DNA from: Paulinella micropora | Taxonomy: Eukaryota; Cercozoa; Imbricatea; Euglyphida | Assembly: GCA_009731375.1 (NCBI GenBank) | Contig: BJOX01000258.1 | Location: 714,999 to 754,145 of the forward strand | Direction of reading: 5' to 3' | DNA: 39,147 bases | In this document: one piece after another, positions 22,578 through 35,256 of the stretch | Layout of the letters: every line of letters starts with the position of its first letter | How positions within the stretch are numbered: position 1 is the stretch's first letter | Position numbers and translations under genes: made by a program | The notes under the pieces: model-generated | Told to the model about the DNA's origin: nothing | What the model saw: the letters and a program-made list of their open reading frames with translations, nothing else | The model's database searches: none

Positions 22578-22671
22578 GTCTGTCTATCTATCCAAGATCC
22601 TCCACGCCTAATTTCGACACAAAAGGTAACTTAGTATAATATAATACAATACAGTACAATAAATATATAAT
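21898..22671 (+). repeat. Module F: seven copies of a ~47-bp unit spaced by (ATCT)n
   Basis: AAGACGCTCCACGCCTAATT followed by TCGAAGCAAAA and CTTAGTATACAATATA occurs at 21899, 22005, 22083, 22189, 22313, 22472 and 22594. Copies 4-7 carry an inserted GGTAA (AAAAGGTAACTTAG), and copies 4, 6 and 7 end in ATAATATAA. Two subfamilies are therefore ordered along the array. The regular repeat-spacer look is not CRISPR, because the spacers are microsatellite. Confidence 0.92.
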
Positions 22672-22741
22672 TTATCTATCTATCTATCTATCTATTTATC
22701 CATCTATCTATCTATCTATCTATCTGTCTATCTATCCATCC

Positions 22742-22823
<82 letters not shown>
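22672..22823 (+). repeat. (ATCT)n microsatellite
   Basis: ATCT tetramers with CATC variants. The tract leads directly into element C copy 4. Confidence 0.96.
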
Positions 22824-23211
22824 GTTGTGTGCCTAGCCATACGCCTATAAGTCACATGCCGAAATAGCGACGGGAAGCACAATCCTGTTCCCTCAGGGTG
22901 CCCTTTCTCGCTTTTTGAGCCCGGAATAAAACCCACAGTGCTCTGTCGGTTTATACTAGACTGTCGAACAGTCTCGAAACTCCATCTGCTTACTGGGTCC
23001 TCTGTAATGGAGGTGGGAGCTCGTTCTGCAAGGGGCGCTTATGGAACGAGCCCTGGCCCCGCCTGGTACTAGGGAGCTTTGGTATCGCCTGTATCAGTCC
23101 CTTCCGTGCAAACATCACGGCTTAGCTGGGCATCGGGTTAATACTTTACCCACAGACTTCCTTGGTTGACGAAATCAGAAGCTCCTTTTTTCTGACATTA
23201 GTCGATATCTC
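22824..23211 (+). mobile_element. Dispersed element C, copy 4 (5'-truncated)
   Basis: Begins at GTTGTGTGCCTAGCC, about 65 bases inside copy 3, directly after (ATCT)n. It has the full hairpin GACTGTCGAACAGTC. The 3' end is GTCGATATCTC, then (ATCT)n. Confidence 0.88.
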
Positions 23212-23279
23212 ATCTATCTATCTACCTATCTATCTATCTACCTACCTATCTATCTACCTATCCATTCATCCATCCATCC

Positions 23280-23318
<39 letters not shown>

Positions 23319-23371
23319 CATGCATCCATGCATCCATCCATCCATCTCTCCATCCATCCATCCATCTATCC

Positions 23372-23410
<39 letters not shown>

Positions 23411-23423
23411 CATCTATCTATCC

Positions 23424-23454
<31 letters not shown>

Positions 23455-23470
23455 CATCTATCTATCTATC

Positions 23471-23523
<53 letters not shown>

Positions 23524-23630
23524 GCTAGCTATCTATCTGTCTTATCTATCTATCTATCTATCTATCTATTTATCTATCTATTTTATATACTCCCTACCTA
23601 CCTACCTACCTACCTATTCATCTATCAATC
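23212..23630 (+). repeat. (ATCT)n/(ATCC)n/(CTAC)n tail of copy 4
   Basis: Tetramers with ATCC-rich (23265-23280, 23320-23370) and CTAC-rich (23595-23616) blocks. Confidence 0.94.
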
Positions 23631-23635
23631 TGTGT

Positions 23636-23967
23636 GACTGAAATAGGACAACGAGGGTAGAGTAAGGCAGGAGAGGACACAAACAGCTTCTCCAGTGAAG
23701 ATATCTATCTACCTACCTACCTACCTACCTACTTACCTACCTACTTGCGCGCCGAATTGGACGTGTTTTGCGGGCTCGCCGGCCCGGCTCGCCCGCAAAA
23801 CACGTCCAATTTGGCACGCCACATAATATACTATACCAAGCAACGAAGGGATAGCTACCTACCCACTTACCTACCTACCTATCTACCTGTTTGACTAGAG
23901 TTCGGAAACCCTGAAGGGTAAGCCAGAAGGGGAAACATACAACTTTCAAACAACGAAGGGGATAGAT
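23636..23967 (+). repeat. Module J copies (TAAGCCAGAAGGGG-type) and double-hairpin copy 2
   Basis: Related segments at 23636-23700 (GAGTAAGGCAGGAGAGGACA) and 23889-23967 (AGGGTAAGCCAGAAGGGGAA, CTTTCAAACAACGAAGG). A third form at 24330-24375 plus 24534-24570 is split by a (GTAT)n array. Spacer blocks are CTAC tetramers. Confidence 0.7.
23747..23822. mobile_element. Double-hairpin element, copy 2 (second hairpin only)
   Basis: GCGCGCCGAATTGGACGTG to CACGTCCAATTTGGCACGCC folds as a long stem around CCGGCCCGG. Compared with copy 1, the arms carry compensatory changes: TTCGACGTG versus TTGGACGTG, with the opposite arm changed to CACGTCCAA. It is followed by the same ATAATATACTA flank. Confidence 0.82.
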
Positions 23968-24012
23968 CAATAGATAGGTAGATGAATACTTTTCGGAGGC
24001 ACACGTATCTTT

Positions 24013-24222
24013 TATCGGTCAACTCCACAAAATGTGGTCAGGTGACCAATAAAACTACATATGCGGCGCGCCGAATATGACGTGTTTTGCGGGCTCGCCG
24101 GCCCGGCCCCGGCTCGCCCGCAAAACACGTCAAATTTGTGGCCAGCCGCATAATATACTATTATCGGTTACCTCCACAAAATGTGGTCAGGTTACCGATA
24201 AAAACTACATATGCGGCGCGCC
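24013..24222. mobile_element. Double-hairpin element, copies 3 and 4
   Basis: First hairpin 24013-24049, second hairpin 24061-24151, then another first hairpin 24162-24200 (TATCGGTTACCTCCACA pairing through TGTGGTCAGGTTACCGATA). The second hairpin of this last copy is truncated to its first 12 bases (24211-24222). The tandem arrangement suggests that one copy inserted at the end of another. Confidence 0.85.
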
Positions 24223-24295
24223 TATGCTAGTCCAAGCGACGGAGGGATAGATAAATAGGTAGTTAGATGAATACTTATTTTATTGGTTTTTGCCT

Positions 24296-24431
24296 ATATA
24301 TATATATGTGTGTATATATATATATATGTTGTGTGTCTAGAATGGGATAATGTGGAAAGTAAGCCAGAAGGTATGTATGTATGTATGTATGTATGTATGT
24401 ATTTATGCATGTATGTATGTATGTATGTACG

Positions 24432-24463
<32 letters not shown>

Positions 24464-24535
24464 CGTGTATGTATATGAATATGTATGCACGTATGTATGT
24501 ATGTATGTATGCATGCATAGTGTATGTGTGTATGT
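24296..24535 (+). repeat. (TA)n and (GTAT)n microsatellites
   Basis: Two TA/TG tracts around 24296-24328 and GTAT tetramers 24372-24535 with GTAC and GCAT variants. Confidence 0.94.
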
Positions 24536-24551
24536 AGAAGGGGACGCTAAC

Positions 24552-24730
24552 AGTTTTTCAAACAATCTAGGCCTGGATGTCGTTCGGGAACACCATGTAT
24601 GCATCTATCTATCTGTCTATATGTCTATCTATCTATCTGTCTTTTTCAAACGGCGAAGGCCTTGATGTTGTTCGGGAACACCATGTATGCACCATCTATC
24701 TGTCTATCTGTCTATCTATCTGTCTATCTA

Positions 24731-24761
<31 letters not shown>

Positions 24762-24938
24762 GTCTATCTGTAGGCCTGGATGTCGTTCGGGAAAACCATG
24801 CATGCACCATCTATCTGTGTATCTGTCTATCTGTCTATCTGTCTATCTGTCTATCTATCTGTCTGTCTGTCTGTCTATCTATCTACCTGTCTATCTGTAG
24901 GCCTGGATGTCGTTCGGGAACACCATGTATGCATATGA
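24552..24938 (+). repeat. Module G: four copies in (ATCT/TCTG)n
   Basis: AGGCCTGGATGTCGTTCGGG followed by AACACCATGTATGCA occurs at about 24568, 24657, 24772 and 24898. Copies 1 and 2 also share an upstream TTTTTCAAAC. Copy 2 has TTGATGTTG. Confidence 0.9.
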
Positions 24939-24973
24939 CTATATGTCCATCTGTCTATCTATCCATCTGTCTA

Positions 24974-25009
<36 letters not shown>

Positions 25010-25152
25010 TCTGTCTATCTGTCTATCTGTCTATCTGTCTATCTGTCTACCTTTCTATCTGTCTATCTGTCTATCTGTCTATCTGTCTATCTGTCTATCT
25101 GTCTAACTGTCCATCTGCCTATCTGTCTCTCTGTCCCTCTGTCTATCTAGAT

Positions 25153-25189
<37 letters not shown>

Positions 25190-25283
25190 ATATCTATCTA
25201 TCTATCTATCTATCTACCTATCTACCTACCTACCTACCTATCTATCTATCTATCTATCTATTTATTTATCTGTCTGTGTCTAT

Positions 25284-25323
<40 letters not shown>

Positions 25324-25328
25324 TTATC

Positions 25329-25377
<49 letters not shown>

Positions 25378-25427
25378 GTCTGTCTATCTGTCTGTCTATC
25401 TGTCTGTCTGTCTATCTGTCTATCTGT

Positions 25428-25458
<31 letters not shown>

Positions 25459-25491
25459 CCTATCTATCTACCTATCTACCTATCTATCTAC

Positions 25492-25527
<36 letters not shown>

Positions 25528-25622
25528 TTACCTATATATCTATCTATCTACCTATCTACCTATCTACCTGCCTATCCACCGTCGTACCTTCCTACCTTCC
25601 TACTTACCTAATTAGCTACCTA

Positions 25623-25671
<49 letters not shown>

Positions 25672-25705
25672 GCCTCTATCTGTCTATTTATGCCTATCTG
25701 TCTGT

Positions 25706-25747
<42 letters not shown>

Positions 25748-25766
25748 ATCTATCTATCTATCTATA

Positions 25767-25803
<37 letters not shown>

Positions 25804-25814
25804 GTCACTATCTG

Positions 25815-25861
<47 letters not shown>
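24939..25861 (+). repeat. (ATCT)n/(TGTCTATC)n tract
   Basis: An octamer TGTCTATC dominates 24945-25110. ATCT with CTAC and TTTA variants fills the rest. No coding content. Confidence 0.95.
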
Positions 25862-26284
25862 GATGGTGTGGGTGTGCTGGGCCCGTGGTGGGGTGCCTTA
25901 TGTGTGCCTAGCCATACGCCTATAAGTCACATGCCGAAATAGCGACGGGAAGCACAATCCTGTTCCCTCAGGGTGCCCTTTCTCGCTTGTTGAGCCCGGA
26001 ATAAAACCCACAGTGCTCTGTCGGTTTATACTAGACTGTCGAACAGTCTCGAAACTCCATCTGCTTACTGGGCCCTCTGTAATGGAGGTGGGAGCTCGTT
26101 CTGCAAGGGGCGCTTATGGAACGAGCCCTGGCCCCGCCTGGTACTAGGGAGCTTTGGTATCGCCTGTATCAGTCCCTTCCGTGCAAACATCACGGCTTAG
26201 CTGGGCATCGGGTTAATACTTTACCCACAGACTTCCTTGGTTGACGAAATCAGAAGCTCCTTTTTTCTGACATTAGTCGATATC

Positions 26285-26285
<1 letters not shown>
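25862..26285 (+). mobile_element. Dispersed element C, copy 5 (5'-truncated)
   Basis: Starts at GATGGTGTGGGTGTGCTGG immediately after (ATCT)n, a different truncation point from copies 3 and 4. It ends at GTCGATATCTC merging into CTAT repeats. By eye the body matches copy 4 most closely. Confidence 0.88.
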
Positions 26286-26343
<58 letters not shown>

Positions 26344-26552
26344 GCCTGCCTATCCATCTACCTACCTACCTATCTACCTACCTACCTACCTACCTACCTT
26401 CCTATGTATCTCTCTCTGTCTATCTATCTCTATCAAACTATCTATCTACCTACCTACCTACCTACCTATCTATCGGCCAACCTATATTTCTTTCTTCTAT
26501 CTATCTATACATCCATATATCAATCTATCTGTCTGTCTACCTATCCATCTAT

Positions 26553-26632
<80 letters not shown>

Positions 26633-26646
26633 ACACATATACACAC

Positions 26647-26682
<36 letters not shown>

Positions 26683-26815
26683 ACACATACACGCACACAC
26701 ACACACACACACAAACACACATACACACACACATACATATATATATATATATTTATATATATATATATAGGAGAGCGATGATGATGATGTGTCATCTCAC
26801 CGTGTAGAGGGTAAG
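26286..26815 (+). repeat. (ATCT)n, (CTAC)n, (CA)n and (TA)n microsatellites
   Basis: ATCT to 26342, CTAC-rich to 26480, CA dinucleotides 26552-26734 with CATA breaks, TA 26738-26769, then a short island (26770-26815) with no recognised content. Confidence 0.95.
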
Positions 26816-29514
<2,699 letters not shown>

Positions 29515-29573
29515 ATCTATCTATCTATCTATCTATCCATCTATCTATCTATCTATCTATCTATCTATTTATT

Positions 29574-29615
<42 letters not shown>

Positions 29616-29652
29616 CCTATCTATCCAACCATCCATCCATCCATCTATCTAC

Positions 29653-29683
<31 letters not shown>

Positions 29684-29711
29684 CCTACCTACCTACCTAC
29701 CTACCTACCTG

Positions 29712-29746
<35 letters not shown>

Positions 29747-29865
29747 ATCTATCCATCTACCTACCTACCAACCTACCTACGTACCAACCTACCTACATAC
29801 CAACCTACTTATCTACCTATCTACCTATCTACCTATCTAACTATCTAATCTATCTAATCTATCTA

Positions 29866-29898
<33 letters not shown>

Positions 29899-29942
29899 CC
29901 TATCTTTCTATCTATCTTTATATCTATCTACCTATCTATCTA
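29515..29942 (+). repeat. (ATCT)n/(CTAC)n block, inverted relative to both neighbours
   Basis: Orientation flips at both ends. The junctions are near-palindromic: GATACAATCTATC at 29509-29521 and CTATCTATAGATAGATAG at about 29936-29953. CAACCTACCTAC units at 29768-29810 mirror the GTAGGTTGG blocks of the preceding array. Confidence 0.93.
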
Positions 29943-29956
29943 TAGATAGATAGATC

Positions 29957-30028
<72 letters not shown>

Positions 30029-30048
30029 CATGGATGGATTAGGTAGAT

Positions 30049-30145
<97 letters not shown>

Positions 30146-30209
30146 GGATAGATGGATAGATGGATAGATGGATAGATGGATAGATAGATAGATAGATAGA
30201 TAGATAGAC

Positions 30210-30273
<64 letters not shown>
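29943..30273 (-). repeat. (GATA)n with GGATAGAT block
   Basis: GATA tetramers. An octamer GGATAGAT array lies at 30144-30182. In minus-strand terms this is the tail of element C copy 6. Confidence 0.95.
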
Positions 30274-30497
30274 GAAATATCGACTAATGTCAGAAAAAAG
30301 GAGCTTCTGATTTCGTCAACCAGGAAGTCTGTGGGTAAAGTATTAACCCGATGCCCAGCTAAGCCGTGATGTTTGCACGGAAGGGACTGATACAGGCAAT
30401 ACCAAAGCTTCCTGGTACCAGGCGGGGCCAGGGCTCGTTCCATAAAGCGCCCCTTGCAGAACGAGCTCCCACCTCCATTACAGAGGGCCCAGTAAGC

Positions 30498-30499
<2 letters not shown>
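30274..30499 (-). mobile_element. Dispersed element C, copy 6 (minus strand, strongly 5'-truncated)
   Basis: Read on the minus strand it begins at CTGCTTACTGGGCCCTCTG, about 320 bases inside the full unit, and ends at GTCGATATTTC followed by (ATCT)n. The fixed 3' end with a fresh truncation point, in the opposite orientation, excludes a simple tandem duplication of the other copies. Confidence 0.9.
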
Positions 30500-30704
<205 letters not shown>

Positions 30705-30735
30705 AAGCCCTCGACGAGAGCTTCCAAACCGATTT

Positions 30736-30771
<36 letters not shown>

Positions 30772-31035
30772 AACAACAACAACAACAAAAACAACAACCA
30801 ACAACAACCAGCAACAACCAACAACAACAAGAACAACCAACAACAACCAACAACCACTGCACAAGCGCTCTCAAATTTGCTTAATCTAGTCATTGGTTGG
30901 TTGGTTGGTAGGTTGGTTGGTAGGTTGGTAAGTTGGTTGGTAAGTTGGTTGGTTGACTGATTGATTTACTAATTGATACGCTTATTGATTTACGGATTGA
31001 TTTTACTGATTGATTTTACTGATTGATTTGGAGTT
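30705..31035 (+). repeat. Unique island, (CAA)n and (GGTT)n arrays
   Basis: An island with CCCTCGACGAGAGCTTCCAA (30708-30727) is followed by CAA trimers (30739-30858), then CACTGCACAAGCGCTCTCAAA (30856-30876), then GGTT/GGTA repeats (30893-30955) and GATT words. The words flanking the CAA array recur next to each other at 31464-31500, without the array between them. Confidence 0.82.
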
Positions 31036-31225
31036 GGTCTACATCTATATCAAAATCTATATCTATATCTATATCTATATCTATTTCTATCTATATCTAT
31101 ATCTATATCTATATCTATATATCTATATCTATATATATATATATGTATATATATATACATATCTATATCTATACTATATCTGCATCTATATCTACATCTA
31201 TATCTCCATCTACATCTATATCTAT
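31036..31225 (+). repeat. (ATCTAT)n hexanucleotide array
   Basis: ATCTAT hexamers with a TA-rich centre (31125-31160). Both strands have long open frames rich in Ile, Tyr and Ser or Asp and Arg, which are artefacts. Confidence 0.94.
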
Positions 31226-31345
31226 ACCCGGAATCTCGGGTTTCTGGTGCCACTTTTCTGGGTTTAAATTTGCTTCCTGAAAAGCGTGGCCTGTGGTGCA
31301 CTTTTGCACCGAAAAACCTGGAAATTTCGGGTGGTGAAGAATGAA
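31226..31345 (-). repeat. Module I, minus-strand copy
   Basis: GGTTTCTGGTGCCACTTTTC, then TTCCTGAAAAGCGTGGCCTG matches the reverse complement of 21486-21692. Confidence 0.8.
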
Positions 31346-31359
31346 CCTTAATGATTGGT

Positions 31360-31577
31360 ATGAGAAGTTCCTAGTTCTTAAGTGCAATGAGCAATAACTT
31401 GAAGCGCTTCGATCTCAGCCAATACTGGTGTCCAGAATCTGTATCTTAGCTCATTAGTAAGCTGTCGACGAGGGCTTTCAAAGGAGCCACTGCACAAGCG
31501 ACAGCAACCAGCATTGGCTGAGATCGAAGCACTTCAAGTCATTGCTGAATGTAGTTAAGAACTAGGAACTTTTCATG
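31360..31577. mobile_element. Foldback element with ~69-bp arms
   Basis: The left arm 31360-31428 (ATGAGAAGTTCCTAGTTCTT to CTCAGCCAATACTGG) is the inverted complement, at about 85-90% identity, of 31508-31577. The ~80-bp loop contains TGTCGACGAGGGCTTTCAAA and CACTGCACAAGCG, which recur around 30708-30876. Non-coding. Confidence 0.82.
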
Positions 31578-31587
31578 GACTGTACAG

Positions 31588-31674
31588 ATGCAGGCGGCCC
31601 ACGCGCAGGTCATGCAGCGCCAGCAAAGCCGCCCGGCCCCAGCGAAGCCAAGGAAGCCAAGGAAGCCAAACCAG
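31588..31674 (+). CDS. Candidate internal exon, Ala/Pro/Lys-rich
   Basis: Lies between an acceptor-like TGTACAG and a weak donor-like CCAG|GTCTCA. In the phase-1 frame it reads [20 protein letters not shown] then KEAKEAKP, ending one base into a codon. The next candidate exon (33826) needs exactly one preceding base, and the junction would create a Gly codon inside a matching Lys/Gly-rich context. The GC content is much higher than its neighbours. No domain is recognised. An alternative frame with an ATG at 31588 is Gln/Arg/Pro-rich but does not fit the downstream exon. Confidence 0.45.
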
Positions 31675-31679
31675 GTCTC

Positions 31680-31712
31680 AGATAGATAGGATAGATAGAT
31701 AGAATAGATAGA

Positions 31713-31790
<78 letters not shown>

Positions 31791-32388
31791 CTATCTATAG
31801 ATAGATAGATAGATGGATAGATGGATAGATGGATAGATGGATAGATGGATAGATTGATAGATGGATAGATAGATAGGTGGATAGATGGATAGATGGATAG
31901 ATGGATAGATGGATAGATGGATAGAATGATAGATGGACAGATTGATAGATGGATAGATAGATTGATAGATGGACAGATTGATAGATGGATGGATGGATAG
32001 ATGGATAGATGGATAGATGGATAGATGGATAGATGGATAGATAGATAGATTGATAGATGGATAGATTGATAGATGGATAGATAGATTGATAGATGGACAG
32101 ATGGATAGATGGATAGATGGATAGATGGATAGATGGATAGATGAATAGATGGATAGATGGATAGATGGATAGATGGATAGATGGATAGATGGATAGATAG
32201 ATTGATTGATAGATGGACAGATTGATAGATGGATAGATGGATAGATGGATAGATAGACAGATTGATAGATGGATAGATGGATAGATTGAATTAGGCTCGT
32301 TCTAAAACACCCGGGAGATAGATTGATAGATGGATAGATGGATAGATGGATAGATTGATAGATTGATAGATGGACAGATGGATAGATG
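31680..32388 (-). repeat. (GATA)n and (GATGGATA)n array
   Basis: GATA to 31790, a small ATCTATCTATAGATAGAT palindrome (31790-31808), then GATGGATA and ATTGATAGATGG higher-order units to 32388. A short island at 32290-32318 (GGCTCGTTCTAAAACACCCG) interrupts it. Confidence 0.94.
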
Positions 32389-32575
32389 GAATTCCCGGTT
32401 TCTGGGGCCACTTTCTGGGTTTGCTTCCTGAAAAGCCTGGCCTGTGGTGCCACTTTCTCACCCAGAACCCGGCTTCTGGTGCCACTTTCCGGGTTTGCTT
32501 CCTGAAAAGCCTGGCGCTGTGTTGGCCACTTTCACACCCAGAACCCGGAAATCTGGCCTGTGGTGTAGAAGGGAT
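32389..32575 (-). repeat. Module I, minus-strand copies (two to three units)
   Basis: GGTTTGCTTCCTGAAAAGCC recurs at 32416 and 32488, with CTGGTGCCACTTTC-type ends. Same family as 21486-21692, opposite orientation. Confidence 0.85.
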
Positions 32576-32827
32576 CTTACATCAAGCTACCGATCTGTCT
32601 ATCTGCCTACCTAGGTTTCTTTCTTCTGATCTGTTCTATCCGTTCTATCCGTTCTATCTATTCTATCTATTCTATCTATTCTATCTATTCTATCTATTCT
32701 ATCTATTCTATCTATTCTATCTATTCTATCTATTCTATCTATTCTATCTATTCTATCTATTCTATCTATTCTATCCATTCTATCTAATCTATCTAATCTA
32801 TCTAATCTATCTATCTATTCTATCTAT

Positions 32828-32858
<31 letters not shown>

Positions 32859-32916
32859 CTATTTATCTATCTATCTATCTGTCTGTCTATCTATCTATCT
32901 ATCTATCTATCTATCC

Positions 32917-32948
<32 letters not shown>

Positions 32949-32952
32949 ATCT
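32576..32952 (+). repeat. 9-bp (TTCTATCTA)n and (ATCT)n arrays
   Basis: The nonamer TTCTATCTA repeats about 14 times from 32642 to 32785, then ATCT tetramers lead into element C copy 7. Confidence 0.94.
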
Positions 32953-33524
32953 TGACCCTCTTGGGCTTGGTTTTGAAATGGGTGCCATCTGTCGACAGAC
33001 AGACAATTAGGGGATGGTGTGGGAGTGCTGGGCCCGTGGTGGGGTGCCCTATGTATGCCTAGCCGTACGCCTATAAGTCACATGCCGAAATGGCGGCGGG
33101 AAGCACAATCCTGTTCCCTCAGGGTGCCCTTTCTCGCTTGTTGAGCCCGGAATAAAACCCACAGTGCTCTGTCGGTTTATGCTGGACTGTCGGTTGTCGA
33201 TGATGCTCTGCGGAGATGCCACAGTCTCAAAACACCATCTGCTTACTGGGTCCTCTGTAATGGAGGTGGGAGGTCGTTCTGCTAGGGGTGCTTATGGAAC
33301 GAGCCCTGGCCCCGCCCGGTACTGGGGAGGTTTGAGCTCTCGATGAGGCATGCTGTCGAGAGAGCTCTCCTGGTATCGCCTGTATTAGTCCCTTCCGTGC
33401 AAATGTCACGGCTTAGCTGAGCATCGGGAAAATACTTTCCCCACAGACCCCCTCGGTTGACGAACGCCCACAGACCCCTCAGTTGACGAAATCAGAAGCT
33501 CCTTTTTTCTGATATTAGTCGATC
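32953..33524 (+). mobile_element. Dispersed element C, copy 7 (most diverged, longer)
   Basis: Shares TGACCCTCTTGGGCTTGG with copy 2 at the 5' side. It has an expanded hairpin region (33178-33235), an extra GAGCTCTCGATGAGGCATGC block (33332-33370) forming a GAGAGCTCTC palindrome, and a duplicated CCCACAGACCCC...GTTGACGAA segment (33441-33489). Ends at GATATTAGTCGATC. Probably the oldest or a separate subfamily. Confidence 0.85.
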
Positions 33525-33527
33525 TAC

Positions 33528-33568
<41 letters not shown>

Positions 33569-33825
33569 CACCTACCTACCTACCTACTTACCTACCTACC
33601 TACCTATCTATCTATCTATCTATCTATCCATCCATCCAAATATTTATCTATTTATCTATCTATCTATCTATCTGTCTATCTGTCTATCTATCTATCTATC
33701 TATCTATCTATTTATCTATCTTTCTACCTACCTACCTACTTACCTACTTACCTACCTACCTGCCTACCACCTACCTACTTACCTACCTACCTACCTACTC
33801 TTACCTACCTACCTACCTACCTAAG
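33525..33825 (+). repeat. (ATCT)n/(CTAC)n forming the pyrimidine-rich end of an intron
   Basis: Tetramer tract ending ACCTACCTAAG at 33825, directly before the exon at 33826. CTAC repeats would serve as branch and polypyrimidine region. Confidence 0.85.
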
Positions 33826-34100
33826 GCAAAGGCGGCGGCGGCGGAGGAGGAGGAGGCAAACCAAAAGAAGCAGCGGACGGCAAGCCGGGAGGAGGAGAGG
33901 GTAAACCCGCAGCCGGTGGCAAGGCAGGGTCTGAAGAAGAGGATCAGGAGGGCACAAGCATCCCCCCGGGAGATTTTGAAGGCTTGCCTGTCTACAACCT
34001 CACCTACTCCCCCTCACCGTATTCGCCTTCTCCAAGCCCTGTTTCTCCCAGCCCTGTTAGTGCCACCCCGACGCCTACGTTAAGTCCCGACGGGGAATAG
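33826..34100 (+). CDS. Terminal exon, Gly/Lys-rich then Ser/Pro-rich C-terminus
   Basis: Follows (CTAC)nCTAAG. In phase 1 it encodes about 90 residues to a TAG at 34098-34100. It starts with a Gly8 run, then KPKEAADGKPGGGEGKPAAG, an acidic GSEEEDQEGTSIPPGD and FEGLPVYNLTYSPSP, and ends in SPSP/PVSATPTPT repeats and LSPDGE. The base composition (about 60% GC) and codon periodicity contrast with the surrounding repeats. Low-complexity basic then Ser-Pro-rich tails occur in many nuclear, RNA-binding or cytoskeletal proteins, so no function is assigned. There is no ATG in this frame, so the start is in an upstream exon, plausibly including 31588-31674. Confidence 0.65.
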
Positions 34101-34119
34101 ACGAACTTACCTAACTTCG

Positions 34120-34150
<31 letters not shown>

Positions 34151-34317
34151 ACCCCCTNNNNNNNNNNNNNNNNNNNNNNNNNNNNNNNNNNNNNNNNNNN
34201 NNNNNNNNNNNNNNNNNNNNNNNNNNNNNNNNNNNNNNNNNNNNNNNNNNNNNNNNNNNNNNNNNNNNNNNNNNNNNNNNNNNNNNNNNNNNNNNNNNNN
34301 NNNNCCCCCCCCCCCCC
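34120..34317 (+). repeat. Poly-C flanked N gap
   Basis: Poly-C 34121-34157, unknown bases 34158-34304, poly-C 34305-34317. Confidence 0.95.
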
Positions 34318-34340
34318 TCCCGCTCCTCGTACTAGTCCGT

Positions 34341-34626
34341 TATTATTACTGCGGACATTCTACTACGGTGGCAAGCTATTAACATCCAACTTTGATCTCC
34401 TCGTTCTCCATCAGTCGAAGTGATACGACAGTGCTGAAAAGCCATCAGCCCAAGCCTAGGAGCTTTCCAAAGGTCTGCTCTGCAGTTTTCCTATCTCAAA
34501 TCTTGATCGAGAAAGCAGGAAGATCTTTCCAATGATGTGCTCTGCATAGTCCTATCTCAGATATTGATTGAGAAGAAACGAACTCAAAGTTGGGCGAGCT
34601 TTGACACTTGAATGTCCACCGGTATC
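34341..34626 (+). mobile_element. Foldback MITE, family M, copy 1
   Basis: Starts TATTATTACTGCGGACATTC and ends CACTTGAATGTCCACCGGTA. The interior (CGTTCTCCATCA, TCGAAGTGATACGAC, CCTAGGAGCTTTCCAA) matches the reverse complement of the element at 35257-35485. About 285 bp, non-coding. Inner blocks (GATGTGCTCTGCATAGTCCT, ATTGATTGAGAAG) mirror one another imperfectly. Confidence 0.78.
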
Positions 34627-34875
34627 GCTGCGGACGCTCAGATGCCAAAAGTCAACCATAGAATTTGAATTAATCTTCAGGTTTTGTATTAGTGTTCAGA
34701 ATTCAAATTAGTTCATTTTAACGGTAACATTTCTCTGAAATTTAACTGACTTTGCGGACGGATATAGCCGTTAAAACACACTAATTTGAATTCTGAACAC
34801 TAATCCAAATCTGAACACTAGTTGAATTCAATTTCTATGGTTGACTTTGCCATCCGCTGAACGTCCGCAGCAATA
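34624..34875. mobile_element. Long inverted-repeat element, ~110-bp arms
   Basis: ATCGCTGCGGACGCTCAGAT near 34624 pairs with ATCCGCTGAACGTCCGCAGC near 34853-34872. The arms continue through AGTCAACCATAGAA and TTAGTGTTCAGAATTCAAAT, nearly to the centre, where GTTAAAACAC mirrors TTTTAACGG. The element abuts family M copy 1 at GGTATCG. Non-coding. Confidence 0.85.
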
Positions 34876-35256
34876 CAATAATACCGACATCAATGATGAT
34901 TATGAAGTGGCGCGGCGGTATGGTACTAGCAGTCATCCTCGCCGGCTGACAGATGATATTAATATATATAATGTGATGGGAAAGGACGCAGGACTAGGAC
35001 ATTGTGTAATAATATAACATCTCCTCCGACGCTTTTACTCATGATTCTTAGTAATATTAACATTATATTGATATTAATACTATGATTGATAAAAGGCGGC
35101 AGTGATTACTAACTACTAATACAGTGTAAGTATTGTAGATGATCATATATATGTAAGTTACTTTCAACTATTAACAATGCCAGTAATCATGGCAGTCGCA
35201 GTTCATCATGAGTCTTGAGGCTCCTCTTGAGGTATTGGTCGCACCAACTCAAAATA
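34876..35256. other. AT-rich unique stretch
   Basis: Contains ATTAATATTA-type words. No repeat array and no gene was recognised. Confidence 0.55.

Noticed and set aside
21898-22671. CRISPR-like repeat and spacer appearance of module F
   Set aside because: Spacers are (ATCT)n of variable length and not unique sequences, units diverge, there are no cas genes, and the context is eukaryotic.
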